Assembly: GCA_017744855.1 (NCBI GenBank)
Contig: JAGIAK010000007.1
Location: 1-55,057, forward strand
Source: Microbacterium sp.
Lineage (GTDB): Bacteria; Actinomycetota; Actinomycetes; Actinomycetales; Microbacteriaceae
DNA: 55,057 nucleotides
Reading direction: 5' to 3'
The notes under the pieces were generated by a model. The model was given only the letters and a program-made list of their open reading frames with translations. It was not told where the DNA came from and searched no databases. The translations under genes and the position numbers were made by a program. Positions 17,017 to 25,818 of the stretch are shown piece by piece; within the stretch, counting starts at the first letter, position 1, and every line of letters starts with the position of its first letter.

Positions 17017-18039
17017 ATGGGGACGAAGCCGACACTGCACGAGGTCGCCGCCGCCGCCGGCGTCTCGCTCGCCTCGGCGTCTCGCGCTCTCACCGGCCGC
17101 TCGGCGAGTCCGGAGATGGTCCGCAAGGTCCGCACGGCTGCCAAGCGCATCGGCTACCTGCCTGACGCCACCGCGCGGTCGCTGCGCCTCGGCGGTCACC
17201 GCCAGATCGTGTTCGCCGTCGACGACATCGGCAACCCGAACTACGTGCAGATGCTGCGCGCGATCGAGGCGGAGCTGGGGGAGACCACCCGCATCAGCGT
17301 CTCGTCCACCGGCCGCCGACCCGACCAGACGGTCGAGCTCGTGCGGATGCTGAGCATGGGGGCTGGCGACGGACTCATCATCTCCCCGCTGCGCGTGACC
17401 CCTGCGCTGCGTCAGGCCATCGCCGACACGGTCGTGCCGGTCGTCGTGATCGGCACGCTGCACTCCGACCTCGGCATCGACAACGTCTTCGTCGACTCCT
17501 CGGTCGCCGTGGGCATGGTCGTCGACCACCTCGTCGAGATCGGCCGTACGCACATCGCCGTCATCAACGGACCAGGCAACACCAACCCCGGCGCGGCACG
17601 TCGAGCGGGCTTCGCCGCCGCGGTCGAGCGGCATGCGCTCCCTCGTGCCGACGCCCTGCAGATCACCGCAGCCGACTTCACGGTGGGCGCCGGGGTCGAG
17701 GCCGCGGAGCGGCTGCTCGCGGCGACCCTCGACGCCGGCATCCCCGTCGACGCGATCGTGTGCGCGAACGACCTCATCGCGATCGGCGCCATCAACGCGG
17801 CACGGCGCCGCGATCTCCGCGTGCCGGAGGACCTCGCCGTCACCGGCATCGACGACACCGAGCTCGCCGCCCTCTACAGCCCGCCGCTCACGTCGGTGTC
17901 GCTGCAGTCCGAGCGACGGGGCACGATCGCGGCGCGGATGCTCAGCGAGAGGTTCGCCGATCCGTCCCGTCCACCGCGGCGGGAGACCGTCGAGGCGACG
18001 CTGGTCATCAGGGCCTCGACGATCGGGGAGGCGGCATGA
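17017..18039 (+). CDS. LacI-family transcriptional regulator of the sugar/ADP-ribosylglycohydrolase operon
   Basis: 340 residues. The N-terminal LacI HTH is at about residues 4-50 (TLHEVAAAAGVSLASASRAL, with the hinge helix around GYLPDATARSL). The periplasmic-binding-protein-like effector domain follows (about 60-335) with the usual VVDHLVEIGRTHIAVI and AVTGIDDTELAALYSPPLTSV. GAGGAG lies 5-8 nt upstream of the ATG. Two operators sit just upstream, and its stop overlaps the first permease gene, so it is the first gene of the operon it most likely represses. The inducer is probably the imported compound or a breakdown product. Confidence 0.95.
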   Translation: MGTKPTLHEVAAAAGVSLASASRALTGRSASPEMVRKVRTAAKRIGYLPDATARSLRLGGHRQIVFAVDDIGNPNYVQMLRAIEAELGETTRISVSSTGRRPDQTVELVRMLSMGAGDGLIISPLRVTPALRQAIADTVVPVVVIGTLHSDLGIDNVFVDSSVAVGMVVDHLVEIGRTHIAVINGPGNTNPGAARRAGFAAAVERHALPRADALQITAADFTVGAGVEAAERLLAATLDAGIPVDAIVCANDLIAIGAINAARRRDLRVPEDLAVTGIDDTELAALYSPPLTSVSLQSERRGTIAARMLSERFADPSRPPRRETVEATLVIRASTIGEAA

Positions 18040-18977
18040 GCGTCGACTCCGGCATCCGGCGGCCCGCTGCCCCGCCTGCTCCGCGCACCGGCGGACTGGC
18101 GCGCTCGCGGCGCAACGAGGCGATCGGCCTCGTCATCCCGACGCTGATCCCGATCCTCGCCCTCAGCGTCGTCCCGCTCGTCATCGGCGTCGCGACGGCG
18201 TTCACCGACTCGCGTCTCGCCCGCAACCACGACACGCAGTTCATCGGGTTCGAGAACTTCATCAAGCTCGGCTCCGACGTGCAGTTCTGGCAGTCGTTCG
18301 GCATCGGCATGATCTGGGCGGTGACGGTGACCGCTCTGCAGCTGATCGGCGGCCTCTGCCTCGCACTGCTGTTGAACACCGACCTCCGGTTCCGCGGCAT
18401 CACGCGCGTGCTCGCGCTGATCCCCTGGGCGATGCCGCCCGTCGTGGTCGCCGTGATGTGGCAGATGATCTACTCGCCGACGAACGGCCCGCTCAACTGG
18501 CTGATCGAGGCGCTCGGCGGACCCGCGAACATCAACTGGCTCGGAGACTTCGGGCTCGCCCTCCCCGCCGTGATCCTGGTGGGGGTCTGGGTCGGGATGC
18601 CGCAGAACACGGTCGTGCTGCTCGCGGGGCTCCAGCAGGTGCCGACCGAGCTGCTCGAGGCTGCAGCGGTCGACGGCGCCGGCACCTGGCGTCGGTTCGT
18701 CAACGTCACACTGCCGGCCCTGCGCCCGGTGATCTTCTCGATCGCGAGCCTGAGCTTCATCTGGAACTTCAACTCCTTCGGCATCGTCTACGTGATGACC
18801 GAGGGCGGTCCCGGCGGCCGCACCATGCTGCCGATGCTGTTCACCTACCTCGAGGCGTTCAAGACGCGCAACACCGGCGGGGCCGCGGCGATGGGCGACG
18901 TGATCGTGCTCTTCCTCATCGCCATCCTGGTGGTCGCCCTGTGGCGCCAGTTCCGACCGGAGAGGAGCGCACGATGA
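18036..18977 (+). CDS. Carbohydrate ABC transporter permease, MalF/UgpA type
   Basis: 313 residues, about six membrane segments. TM1 (about 30-55) is followed by FENFIKLGSDVQFWQSF, the typical region of CUT1 MalF-like permeases. The coupling loop is at about 205-230 (ELLEAAAVDGAGTWRRFVNVTLP), containing the EAA motif that docks the ATPase. No ATPase is encoded in this operon, as is common in actinobacteria, where a shared MsiK-like ATPase serves several CUT1 importers. It overlaps LacI by four bases. Confidence 0.94.
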   Translation: MSVDSGIRRPAAPPAPRTGGLARSRRNEAIGLVIPTLIPILALSVVPLVIGVATAFTDSRLARNHDTQFIGFENFIKLGSDVQFWQSFGIGMIWAVTVTALQLIGGLCLALLLNTDLRFRGITRVLALIPWAMPPVVVAVMWQMIYSPTNGPLNWLIEALGGPANINWLGDFGLALPAVILVGVWVGMPQNTVVLLAGLQQVPTELLEAAAVDGAGTWRRFVNVTLPALRPVIFSIASLSFIWNFNSFGIVYVMTEGGPGGRTMLPMLFTYLEAFKTRNTGGAAAMGDVIVLFLIAILVVALWRQFRPERSAR

Positions 18978-19882
18978 GCGACACGACGGCGACCAGGAGC
19001 ATGGTCACCCAGAATGCGACGAAGACGCAGCGGCGGCGTGCCGAGCGGCGCGCGAAGAAGCCGCTCGTCCGGATCCTGCAGTACCTCGCGCTCGCCGCGT
19101 TCCTCGTCTTCCTCGGCTTCCCACTGCTGTGGCTGATCTCGACCGCGTTCAAGTCCTCGGCCGAGATCAACTCCCTCGCCGTGAACCTGTTCCCGCTGCA
19201 ACCCACGATCGACAACTTCATCGTGGCGCTGGAGCGTCAGGGTCTCGTCCGCGCGGCGGGCAACAGCCTCCTGGTGGCGGTCGCGACCACGGTCATCGTC
19301 ACGCTGCTCTCGATACCCGGCGCCTACGTGATGGCCAGGTACCAGGGCAAGCTCCGCTCGATCGGCGTCGGGTACATCCTGGTGAGCCAGATCTTCCCGG
19401 TCATCCTCATCGTCATCCCGTTGTTCTTCATCCTGCGATCGCTCGGCCTGGTCGACTCGCTGCTCGGCCTCGTGGCGGTCTACTCGGTGTACACGCTGCC
19501 GTTCTCCCTGTGGATGCTGCAGGGGTACGTCGCGGCGATCCCCTACGACGTCGAGGAGGCCGCGGCGATCGACGGGGCCAACAAGCTCCGCACCCTCCAG
19601 AGGGTCGTCTTCCCGCTGCTCATGCCAGGGCTCGTCGCGACGGCGATGTTCAGTTTCGTCTCGGCCTACAACGAGTTCTTCTTCGCGCTGGTGCTCCTGC
19701 AGTCGCCCGAGAACTACACGCTGCCGATCGCGCTGTCCACGTTCGTCGGCGGAGAGGGCAAGGTCGCGGTCGGGCCTCTCGCCGCCGGCGCCCTGCTCTC
19801 CAGCATCCCCAGCATCGTGTTCTTCACCCTGCTCCAGAAGCGCCTGGCCACCGGCCTGCTGTCCGGTGCGGTCAAGGGCTAG
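18974..19882 (+). CDS. Carbohydrate ABC transporter permease, MalG/UgpE type
   Basis: 302 residues. A highly basic N-terminus (about residues 14-32) precedes TM1 (VRILQYLALAAFLVFLGFP). The EAA loop YDVEEAAAIDGANKLRTLQR (about 190-210) and FSFVSAYNEFFFALVLLQS near 225-245 are standard for MalG-type subunits. It overlaps the MalF-type partner by four bases and precedes the binding protein by 48 nt. Confidence 0.94.
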   Translation: MSDTTATRSMVTQNATKTQRRRAERRAKKPLVRILQYLALAAFLVFLGFPLLWLISTAFKSSAEINSLAVNLFPLQPTIDNFIVALERQGLVRAAGNSLLVAVATTVIVTLLSIPGAYVMARYQGKLRSIGVGYILVSQIFPVILIVIPLFFILRSLGLVDSLLGLVAVYSVYTLPFSLWMLQGYVAAIPYDVEEAAAIDGANKLRTLQRVVFPLLMPGLVATAMFSFVSAYNEFFFALVLLQSPENYTLPIALSTFVGGEGKVAVGPLAAGALLSSIPSIVFFTLLQKRLATGLLSGAVKG

Positions 19883-19930
19883 AACCCGCAGTTTCCCGCA
19901 GTTCCCGAACACAAGAGAAAGAGGTATGAA

Positions 19931-21226
19931 GTGAAGAAGCTTCATCGCGCGTCCATCGCGCTCGCCGCGGCCGCCGTCACTGCCCTGACCCTGGCATCCT
20001 GCTCCCAGGGCGGAGGGGACAAGACCGACGACTCCGGAGACGGCAAGCCGGTGTCGATCACGTTCCAGTCGTTCTCCGACCAGCCGGCCGCGATCCAGGC
20101 GACGAAAGAGATCGTCGACTCGTGGAACGAGGACAACCCCGACATCCAGGTCGAGATCGTGCAGGCCCCGACCGACAGCCTCGACGACAAGCTCACCACG
20201 CAGTTCGCCGGCGGCGTCGCCCCCGACATCATCCACTACGAGGTCCTCGGCATCGTGCCCTTCGCCAGGGACGGCTACGTCGCCGACCTGAGCGATCTGC
20301 TGGACAAGAAGACCATCGACGACATCGACCCCGGCGTGCTGGACTCGGTCACGATCGACGGTCAGATCATCGGCGCCCCCACGGAGCTGCAGACCTACGT
20401 CGTCTTCGCCAACAAGAAGCTGCTGGATGCGGCGGGCGTGAAGATCCCCACCGGCGATTCGATGTCGTGGGACGAGCTGGCCGACATCGCCGCTGCCACC
20501 ACCTCGGGCGACGTGCACGGCATCACCTGGGGCCTGAAGAGCCCGACGGCCGCGTTCATGAGCCTGGGGATGGGCTTCGGTTCGAAGTACTTCACGGGCA
20601 AGGGCGAGGACATGAAGGTCGCCGTCAAGGACGCCGACCTCGAGGTCCCGAACCGCGTGCGCGCCATGATCGAGGCAGGGTCCGTCGACCCGATCGGCGT
20701 CACCCAGTCGGGCTCCGACGTGCTCGCGACCTTCTACGCGGGCAAGGCGGCCATGACCGTGCAGGGCTCGTACCAGGTGGCGAACATCGCCGCGGATGCT
20801 CCGGCCGACATGGACTGGATCGTCCTGCCCCCGCTCGCGGGCACCGAGGGCGCCGCCCAGGCGGCCAACCCGCAGACGCTGTCGATCAACATCGACTCGC
20901 CGCACCAGAAGCAGGCGGCCAAGTTCCTCGACTTCTTCATGCAGACCGACAACCTCGTGAAGATGAACGTCGCCGACGGACTCATCCCCACCACGGTGTC
21001 GGCGCGTGAGGCGCTCGCGACCCAGACCGCCGACCAGAACGGCTGGCCCGAGATCGTGAAGTCGGCTGAGGGTCTTCAGGGCCCTGCCTTCCTGCAGGCG
21101 AACGGCTTCGTCCGCTGGAAGGACACGGTCGCGACCCCCGCGTTCCAGAAGTTCCTCGGCGGCGAGATCGACGACAAGGGACTGGCGTCCGAGCTCGACG
21201 CCGGCTGGGCACAGGTCAACGGTTGA
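19931..21226 (+). CDS. Sugar-type ABC transporter substrate-binding lipoprotein (SBP family 1)
   Basis: 431 residues. Signal peptide with lipobox LTLASC (cysteine near residue 23), a Gly/Asp-rich linker, then a family 1 extracellular binding domain: VSITFQSFSDQPAAIQATKEIVDSWN, DKLTTQFAGGVAPDIIHYE, and the C-terminal AAKFLDFFMQTDNL. Start is GTG with an AGAAAGAGG site upstream; an ATG five bases earlier is out of frame and stops at once. The gene is followed by a strong hairpin and the first ADP-ribosylglycohydrolase gene, suggesting the ligand is what those enzymes hydrolyse. Confidence 0.94.
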   Translation: MKKLHRASIALAAAAVTALTLASCSQGGGDKTDDSGDGKPVSITFQSFSDQPAAIQATKEIVDSWNEDNPDIQVEIVQAPTDSLDDKLTTQFAGGVAPDIIHYEVLGIVPFARDGYVADLSDLLDKKTIDDIDPGVLDSVTIDGQIIGAPTELQTYVVFANKKLLDAAGVKIPTGDSMSWDELADIAAATTSGDVHGITWGLKSPTAAFMSLGMGFGSKYFTGKGEDMKVAVKDADLEVPNRVRAMIEAGSVDPIGVTQSGSDVLATFYAGKAAMTVQGSYQVANIAADAPADMDWIVLPPLAGTEGAAQAANPQTLSINIDSPHQKQAAKFLDFFMQTDNLVKMNVADGLIPTTVSAREALATQTADQNGWPEIVKSAEGLQGPAFLQANGFVRWKDTVATPAFQKFLGGEIDDKGLASELDAGWAQVNG

Positions 21227-21230
21227 CGAC

Positions 21231-21263
21231 GAGCGGGGCGGATGCCGGACATCCGCCCCGCTC
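21231..21263 (+). terminator. Strong intercistronic hairpin after the sugar-binding protein gene
   Basis: A perfect 14-bp stem (GAGCGGGGCGGATG with its complement) closes a CCGGA loop, beginning 5 nt after the stop. No T-tract follows. It probably reduces or processes read-through so that binding protein is made in excess over the downstream enzymes. Confidence 0.7.
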
Positions 21264-21279
21264 CAATGAGAGGAATGGC

Positions 21280-22428
21280 ATGAGCTGGATTCAGGAACGC
21301 ACGGCGGCGGTTCTCGCAGGGTCGGCGATCGGAGATGCGCTGGGAGGGGCGGCCGAGGGCTTCAGCCCCGAGAAGATCAAGGAGCGCTACGGAGGGCGGA
21401 TCGACGGGATCGTGCCCCCGTACCACCTGGACTGGCAGACGGCGCGGCCGGTGAGCCCGTACCACAAGGGCGATGGCCACATCACGGACGACACCCTGAT
21501 GACGCAGGCGCTGATCCGCGTGTACGCCGACCGTCGCGACCACCTCGACGCGTTCGCCGTCGCCGAGCTGCTGGTGCCGCTGCTGCAGACCGAGATCCGG
21601 TGGATCCCCGAGCTGGAGCGGGAGTCGATCCTGCTGCAGCGCATCTTCCTCGCCGAGAAGTGGCTGGTGGCCCGCCTGCAGTACGGCCACGTGGATCCGC
21701 GCGAGGCCGGAGTCGGCAACGTCGTCAACTGCGGCGCCGCGATGTACATGGCCCCGGTCGGCATCGTCAACGCCGGCAACCCGCGTGCCGCGTACGCCGA
21801 GGCCATCGACATCGCCGGCGCCCACCAGTCCAGCTACGGCCGCGAGGCTGCGGGGGTCTTCGCGGCGGCGGTCGCGGCATCCGTCGCGGTGGGCGCCACG
21901 GTCGACTCGGTGATCGACGCGGCCCTCGACGTGGCGCACGACGGCACGGCCGCGGCGATCCGCGCGGTCGTGGATGCCGCGCGCGCCCTCCCCGCCGACG
22001 CCACCGACGATGAGATCGGCACGGCGCTGCGCGACGCGATCCGCCCCTTCGACACGGTCGGCGACGCGTACCGCGAGCCGCTGATGGACGCCAGAGTGCC
22101 CTCCCGTACCAAGTCGATCGAGGAGCTTCCCGTCGCCCTGGGGTTCCTCGTCGCCTACGACGGCGCGTTCCTCCCCACCGTTCTCGGCGCGGTCAACTAC
22201 GGTCGCGACTCCGACTCGATCGCCTCGATGGCGGGGAGCGTGGCGGCCGGCATCGGCGGGCGCGACGTCATCCCTGCCGACATGCTCGACACGATCGCGA
22301 CGGCGAGCCGGGTCGACTTCGACGAGTACGCGACGCTGCTGTCGGACGTCGCCGTGGAGATCATGGAGCGCGACGTGATCCGCGCCGAGGCCGACGTCCG
22401 CCGCGTCGCCTCCCTGCGGGCGGCATGA
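21280..22428 (+). CDS. ADP-ribosylglycohydrolase (ARH/DraG) family protein, copy 1
   Basis: 382 residues. The N-terminal GSAIGDALGGAAEGFS leads to T69-D70-D71-T72 in HITDDTLMTQAL, and the C-terminal metal site is D310/D312 in YGRDSDSIASMAG. These are the two Asp clusters that bind the binuclear Mg centre in ARH3/DraG. The family hydrolyses N- or O-glycosidic bonds of ADP-ribose; members in sugar operons may act on small ribosides. I start at 21280 because GAGAGGA lies 5 nt upstream; an in-frame upstream start at 21223 would read through the intergenic hairpin. Cytoplasmic, no signal peptide. Confidence 0.9.
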   Translation: MSWIQERTAAVLAGSAIGDALGGAAEGFSPEKIKERYGGRIDGIVPPYHLDWQTARPVSPYHKGDGHITDDTLMTQALIRVYADRRDHLDAFAVAELLVPLLQTEIRWIPELERESILLQRIFLAEKWLVARLQYGHVDPREAGVGNVVNCGAAMYMAPVGIVNAGNPRAAYAEAIDIAGAHQSSYGREAAGVFAAAVAASVAVGATVDSVIDAALDVAHDGTAAAIRAVVDAARALPADATDDEIGTALRDAIRPFDTVGDAYREPLMDARVPSRTKSIEELPVALGFLVAYDGAFLPTVLGAVNYGRDSDSIASMAGSVAAGIGGRDVIPADMLDTIATASRVDFDEYATLLSDVAVEIMERDVIRAEADVRRVASLRAA

Positions 22429-23771
22429 TGCGCCTGACCTGGGCCCAGCCCGAAGACCTCGTCCCGCACGAGCTGGTGCAGGCGCGCGCCGAGGGCTCGG
22501 GGGTCGACGCGATCGCCGACCGCTGGAGCGCTGCGGGCGGCGCTCTCGATCCGGTACGCGGCGGTGCGACCCCTGACGCGGCATCCGACGAGCTCCGTGC
22601 GCTCGCCAGGGAGCTGCTCGTGGAGCTCGACGCCCTGGTGCCGCCGGAGCCGAGCGGGTGGCCCGAGCTGCGCGCCCTGCTCCACGGCATCCCCTCGCCG
22701 ATGTCGACGCCCGATGCCTCCGCCCTGCGCGAGCGCGTGCACGGAGCCTGGGTCGGCCGATCGGTGGGGTGCCTGTGGGGCAAGCCCGTCGAGAAGATCC
22801 CGCGGCAGGGCATCGAGGAGATCCTGCGGGCGACCGGACGGTGGCCCCTCGCCGACTACTTCACCGCGGAGGGCCTGCCGGAGGACGTGGCGGCGCGGTG
22901 GCCGTGGAACCGCCGTTCGGCCGTCAACTCGCTGGTCGAGAACATCGACGGGATGCCGGAGGACGACGACCTCAACTACCCGCTGCTCAATCTGCGGGTG
23001 CTGGAGACCGCCGGGCGGGGGTTCACGACCGACGACACCGCGCAGGCGTGGCTGGCCGACCTCCCCGCTGGACGCACCTTCACGGCCGAGCGCATCGCCT
23101 ACCGCAACCTCCTCGACGGTTACCGTCCCGACGAGGCCGCGCGCGTGCGCAACCCGTTCCGCGAGTGGATAGGGGCGCTCATCCGCACCGACGTGTACGG
23201 CTGGATCAACCCTGGCGACCTCGCCGAGGCGGCGCGCATGGCCTGGACCGACGCCAGGCTCAGCCACACGCGCAACGGCCTGTGGGGAGCGATGTGGGCG
23301 GCCGCGCTGACCTCGGCATCCCTCGTGGCGTCGTCGGTCGACGAGGTGCTCGACCTCGCTGCGACCGTCGTGCCAGAGGGGTCGGACCTCGCGGAGGCCG
23401 TGGCGCACGGCGCCGACCTCGGGCGTTCGGCGCTCGACGACGCGGCGGCCATCGACGCCCTGCACGACGCCTACGGCCACCTGCACTGGGTGCACACGAT
23501 CAACAACGCGGCGACCATCGCGTTCGCCATCGCGCGCAGCGGAGGCGACATCGCCAGGGGCGTGCCGCTCGCGGTCATCACGGGGTGGGACACCGATTCC
23601 GCCGGGGCGACGGTCGGATCGGTGTTCGGCGGCCTCACCGGATTCGACCGCCTCCCGCGCCGCCTCATCGAGCCCCTCCACAACCGCATCGCCACGAGCC
23701 TCCCCGGGCTCGACGGGGTCGAGATCGACGACCTCGCCCGCCGCACCGCCGCGCTGATCCCCGCGCGCTGA
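22425..23771 (+). CDS. ADP-ribosylglycohydrolase (ARH/DraG) family protein, copy 2, with N-terminal extension
   Basis: 448 residues. About 100 extra N-terminal residues (Ala/Glu-rich, including LRALARELLVELDALVPPEP) precede the ARH core, which starts near GAWVGRSVGCLWGKPVEK. Metal ligands are intact: TTDDTAQAWL near residues 200-208 and GWDTDSAGATVGSVFGG near 386-402. Motif spacing differs from copies 1 and 3, with a long insert, so the substrate may differ. It overlaps copy 1 by four bases; a second in-frame ATG lies directly after the first. Confidence 0.88.
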   Translation: MMRLTWAQPEDLVPHELVQARAEGSGVDAIADRWSAAGGALDPVRGGATPDAASDELRALARELLVELDALVPPEPSGWPELRALLHGIPSPMSTPDASALRERVHGAWVGRSVGCLWGKPVEKIPRQGIEEILRATGRWPLADYFTAEGLPEDVAARWPWNRRSAVNSLVENIDGMPEDDDLNYPLLNLRVLETAGRGFTTDDTAQAWLADLPAGRTFTAERIAYRNLLDGYRPDEAARVRNPFREWIGALIRTDVYGWINPGDLAEAARMAWTDARLSHTRNGLWGAMWAAALTSASLVASSVDEVLDLAATVVPEGSDLAEAVAHGADLGRSALDDAAAIDALHDAYGHLHWVHTINNAATIAFAIARSGGDIARGVPLAVITGWDTDSAGATVGSVFGGLTGFDRLPRRLIEPLHNRIATSLPGLDGVEIDDLARRTAALIPAR

Positions 23772-23795
23772 GCACCCGAAGAGACAAGGACAGTC

Positions 23796-24791
23796 ATGAC
23801 CTCTCCCACGCCCACCCTGCAGGACCGCGCGCGCGGTTCGCTCGCCGGGCTCGCCATCGGCGACGCGATCGGGCGACCGGTCGAAGGGTTCTCCGCCGCG
23901 GAGATCCAGGCCGCCCACGGACGCGTGACCGGTTACCTCGACCCGGAGCCCGCGGGCAGCGACGACACCGAGTACGCCCTCCTCACCGCCAAGACCATCC
24001 AGCGCGTGGGGGTCACGGCGACCGCCGACGACTTCGCGCAGACCTGGATCGACGACGTGCTGCCGCAGGCCGACGACTTCAAGGGCGGCGGGTTCAGCGA
24101 GATGGCGGCGATCGACAACCTGCGCCGCGGGATCAGGCCCCCGCTCAGCGGCGACACGATGCACGGCTGGAGCGACGGTCTCGCGATGCGGGTCAGCCCG
24201 CTCGGCATCGTCGCAGGCGGGGATGCCGCGCTCGCGCAGCGCCTCGCCGAAGCGGACGGCGCCGTGAGCCACACGACAGAGGGCATCTGGGCGGGAGTGG
24301 TCGTCGCCGTCGCGGTGACCACCGCGCTGACGGGCGCAGACGCCGCCGCCTGCTACGACGCGGGTCTCGCCGCGATCCCCGCCGACAGCTGGACCGCCCG
24401 CAACCTCAGGGATGCACGGGACCTCGTGAACTCCGGGCTCGACGACGACGCGCTGGCCCTCGCGCTCCACGACCGCCTCGCCGTGGTCGACTACTTCTGG
24501 GCGGATCTCGCGCCCGAGGCCGTCGGGCTGGCCATGGCGTCCGTCCTGCAGGCGCAGGGACGCGCGGCCGACAGCATCCTGTTCGCCGTCAACATGGGCC
24601 GTGACGCCGACACGACCGCCGCCATCGCCGGCTGCATCGGCGGGGCCATCTCCGGGATCGCTGATCTGCCTGACGAGTGGGTGGCGGGCCTGCGCCCTGT
24701 CGCGGGATCGTGCATCCGCTCGATGGCGGGTATCCACCCGCTGGACGCCGCCGACACCCTGACCCGTATCGTCGAGGAGGCGCGCGCATGA
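23796..24791 (+). CDS. ADP-ribosylglycohydrolase (ARH/DraG) family protein, copy 3
   Basis: 331 residues, compact. GSLAGLAIGDAIGRPVEGFS opens the protein; the first metal cluster is D56-D57-T58-E59 in GSDDTEYALL and the second D270/D272 in GRDADTTAAIAGCIGGA. The central NLRRGIRPPLSGDT and AVSHTTEGIWAG are shared with the degenerate copy 4 next to it. A gene start at ATG with AAGGACAG upstream. Expected to be a Mg-dependent ribosyl hydrolase. Confidence 0.9.
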   Translation: MTSPTPTLQDRARGSLAGLAIGDAIGRPVEGFSAAEIQAAHGRVTGYLDPEPAGSDDTEYALLTAKTIQRVGVTATADDFAQTWIDDVLPQADDFKGGGFSEMAAIDNLRRGIRPPLSGDTMHGWSDGLAMRVSPLGIVAGGDAALAQRLAEADGAVSHTTEGIWAGVVVAVAVTTALTGADAAACYDAGLAAIPADSWTARNLRDARDLVNSGLDDDALALALHDRLAVVDYFWADLAPEAVGLAMASVLQAQGRAADSILFAVNMGRDADTTAAIAGCIGGAISGIADLPDEWVAGLRPVAGSCIRSMAGIHPLDAADTLTRIVEEARA

Positions 24792-25783
24792 CCACCCCCC
24801 TGATCGACCTGTTCACCCGGGGCATCGTCGCCGGGGAGTCGGCATCCTCGATGAACGCCGACTTCCGCGTCTACGCCCTTCCCCCCAAGCGCGTGAACCG
24901 CGTGCGGATCCTGGCGAAGCTCGGCGACGAGGACCGCACCACCACGGTGCCCCGCCCCTTCACCCATGCGGCCCCTCCCACGACCCTGCACCCCGGAGCG
25001 GGGGAGAACGTCGAGTGGTTCGCGTTCTCTGCCCGCCAGCACGCCAGGGGGCTCGGTCTCGCCGAGTGGCGGCAGCTCGCCGAGCTCGAGGCGGATCCCG
25101 CCGCAGGACTCCGCGCCCGCATCGGCACGAAGCTCGCGCTGCAGAACCTCCGGCGCGGGGCGGAGCCGCCGCAGTCCGGGCACGACAACGCCCACTACTT
25201 CGACGACATCGCCACCGTGCGCGCGCTCGCCGCGGTCGCCATACATCGAGGGGACGGCGCGGTCGACGCGGCCGAGACGGATGCCGCCGTCACGCACTCC
25301 CTCGACGGCGTCTGGTGCGCCCGCGCGTCGGCCGTGCTGTTCGAGTCGCTGCTCGACGGTGCCCCGGCCGCCGATGCCGTGGCCCTCGCGATCGAGGAGC
25401 TGCCCGCGGAGACCTGGAGCCGTCGCATGGCCGGGGCCTCGCTGCGCGCGGCGGCGGGGGCGAACGGTCCGATGGACCGCGCCCGTCGCCTGAGCACGGA
25501 GGTCGGAGACTGGGTCTACAGCTATCCGATCGCGGCGCCGGAGACCTTCGGCTTCCTGCTCGCCCACGTCGCGAACGCCGCCGACGCCGACGACCTCCTG
25601 CTCGGCGCCCTCGCGCAGCCCCGCAACGCCGCCTCGCTGCCGGCCCTCGCCGGCGCCGCCGCGGCGGTGATCTTCGGCGACGGGTGGATCCCCGCGGGGC
25701 TGGATGCCGACGGCATCCGCCTCACGGGACTGGGCATCCCCGCCCTGGCCGGGCGCACGGTCGCCGAGGCGATCGCGGGATGA
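24788..25783 (+). CDS. Degenerate ADP-ribosylglycohydrolase-like protein, copy 4 (likely non-catalytic)
   Basis: 331 residues, the same length as copy 3 and alignable to it by eye: NLRRGAEPPQSGHDN matches NLRRGIRPPLSGDT, and AVTHSLDGVWCARASA matches AVSHTTEGIWAGVVVA. Both metal-binding clusters are gone: where copy 3 has DDTE this protein has ENVE (residues 73-76), and where copy 3 has GRDADT it has PRNAAS (about 278-283). The reading frame is intact and codon use normal, so it is not a recent pseudogene. A structural, regulatory or ligand-binding partner role for copy 3 is possible. It overlaps copy 3 by four bases. Confidence 0.82.
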   Translation: MTTPLIDLFTRGIVAGESASSMNADFRVYALPPKRVNRVRILAKLGDEDRTTTVPRPFTHAAPPTTLHPGAGENVEWFAFSARQHARGLGLAEWRQLAELEADPAAGLRARIGTKLALQNLRRGAEPPQSGHDNAHYFDDIATVRALAAVAIHRGDGAVDAAETDAAVTHSLDGVWCARASAVLFESLLDGAPAADAVALAIEELPAETWSRRMAGASLRAAAGANGPMDRARRLSTEVGDWVYSYPIAAPETFGFLLAHVANAADADDLLLGALAQPRNAASLPALAGAAAAVIFGDGWIPAGLDADGIRLTGLGIPALAGRTVAEAIAG

Positions 25784-25818
25784 GCGCGCCGTCGCGCCGT
25801 GCGGAGCCGTCGACGTGA
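25780..25818 (+). CDS. 12-codon overlapping mini-ORF linking copy 4 to the kinase gene
   Basis: An ATG overlapping the copy 4 stop (ATGA) opens a 12-codon frame whose TGA overlaps the kinase GTG start (GTGA). The product would be MSAPSRRAEPST. It could carry terminating ribosomes across the 31-nt gap to the kinase start (translational relay) or be chance. Low confidence as a protein. Confidence 0.25.
   Translation: MSAPSRRAEPST

Noticed and set aside
18845..20905. Minus-strand 686-codon ORF opposite the sugar transporter genes
   Set aside because: It is antisense to three well-supported transporter genes, has no domain, and its composition (Arg, Asp, Gly, Glu-rich) is that of a complementary-frame shadow in GC-rich DNA.
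25780..25818. Frameshift joining copy 4 to the PfkB kinase
   Set aside because: Both proteins are complete with normal ends; the overlapping mini-ORF explains the out-of-frame coding look better than a sequencing error or programmed shift.
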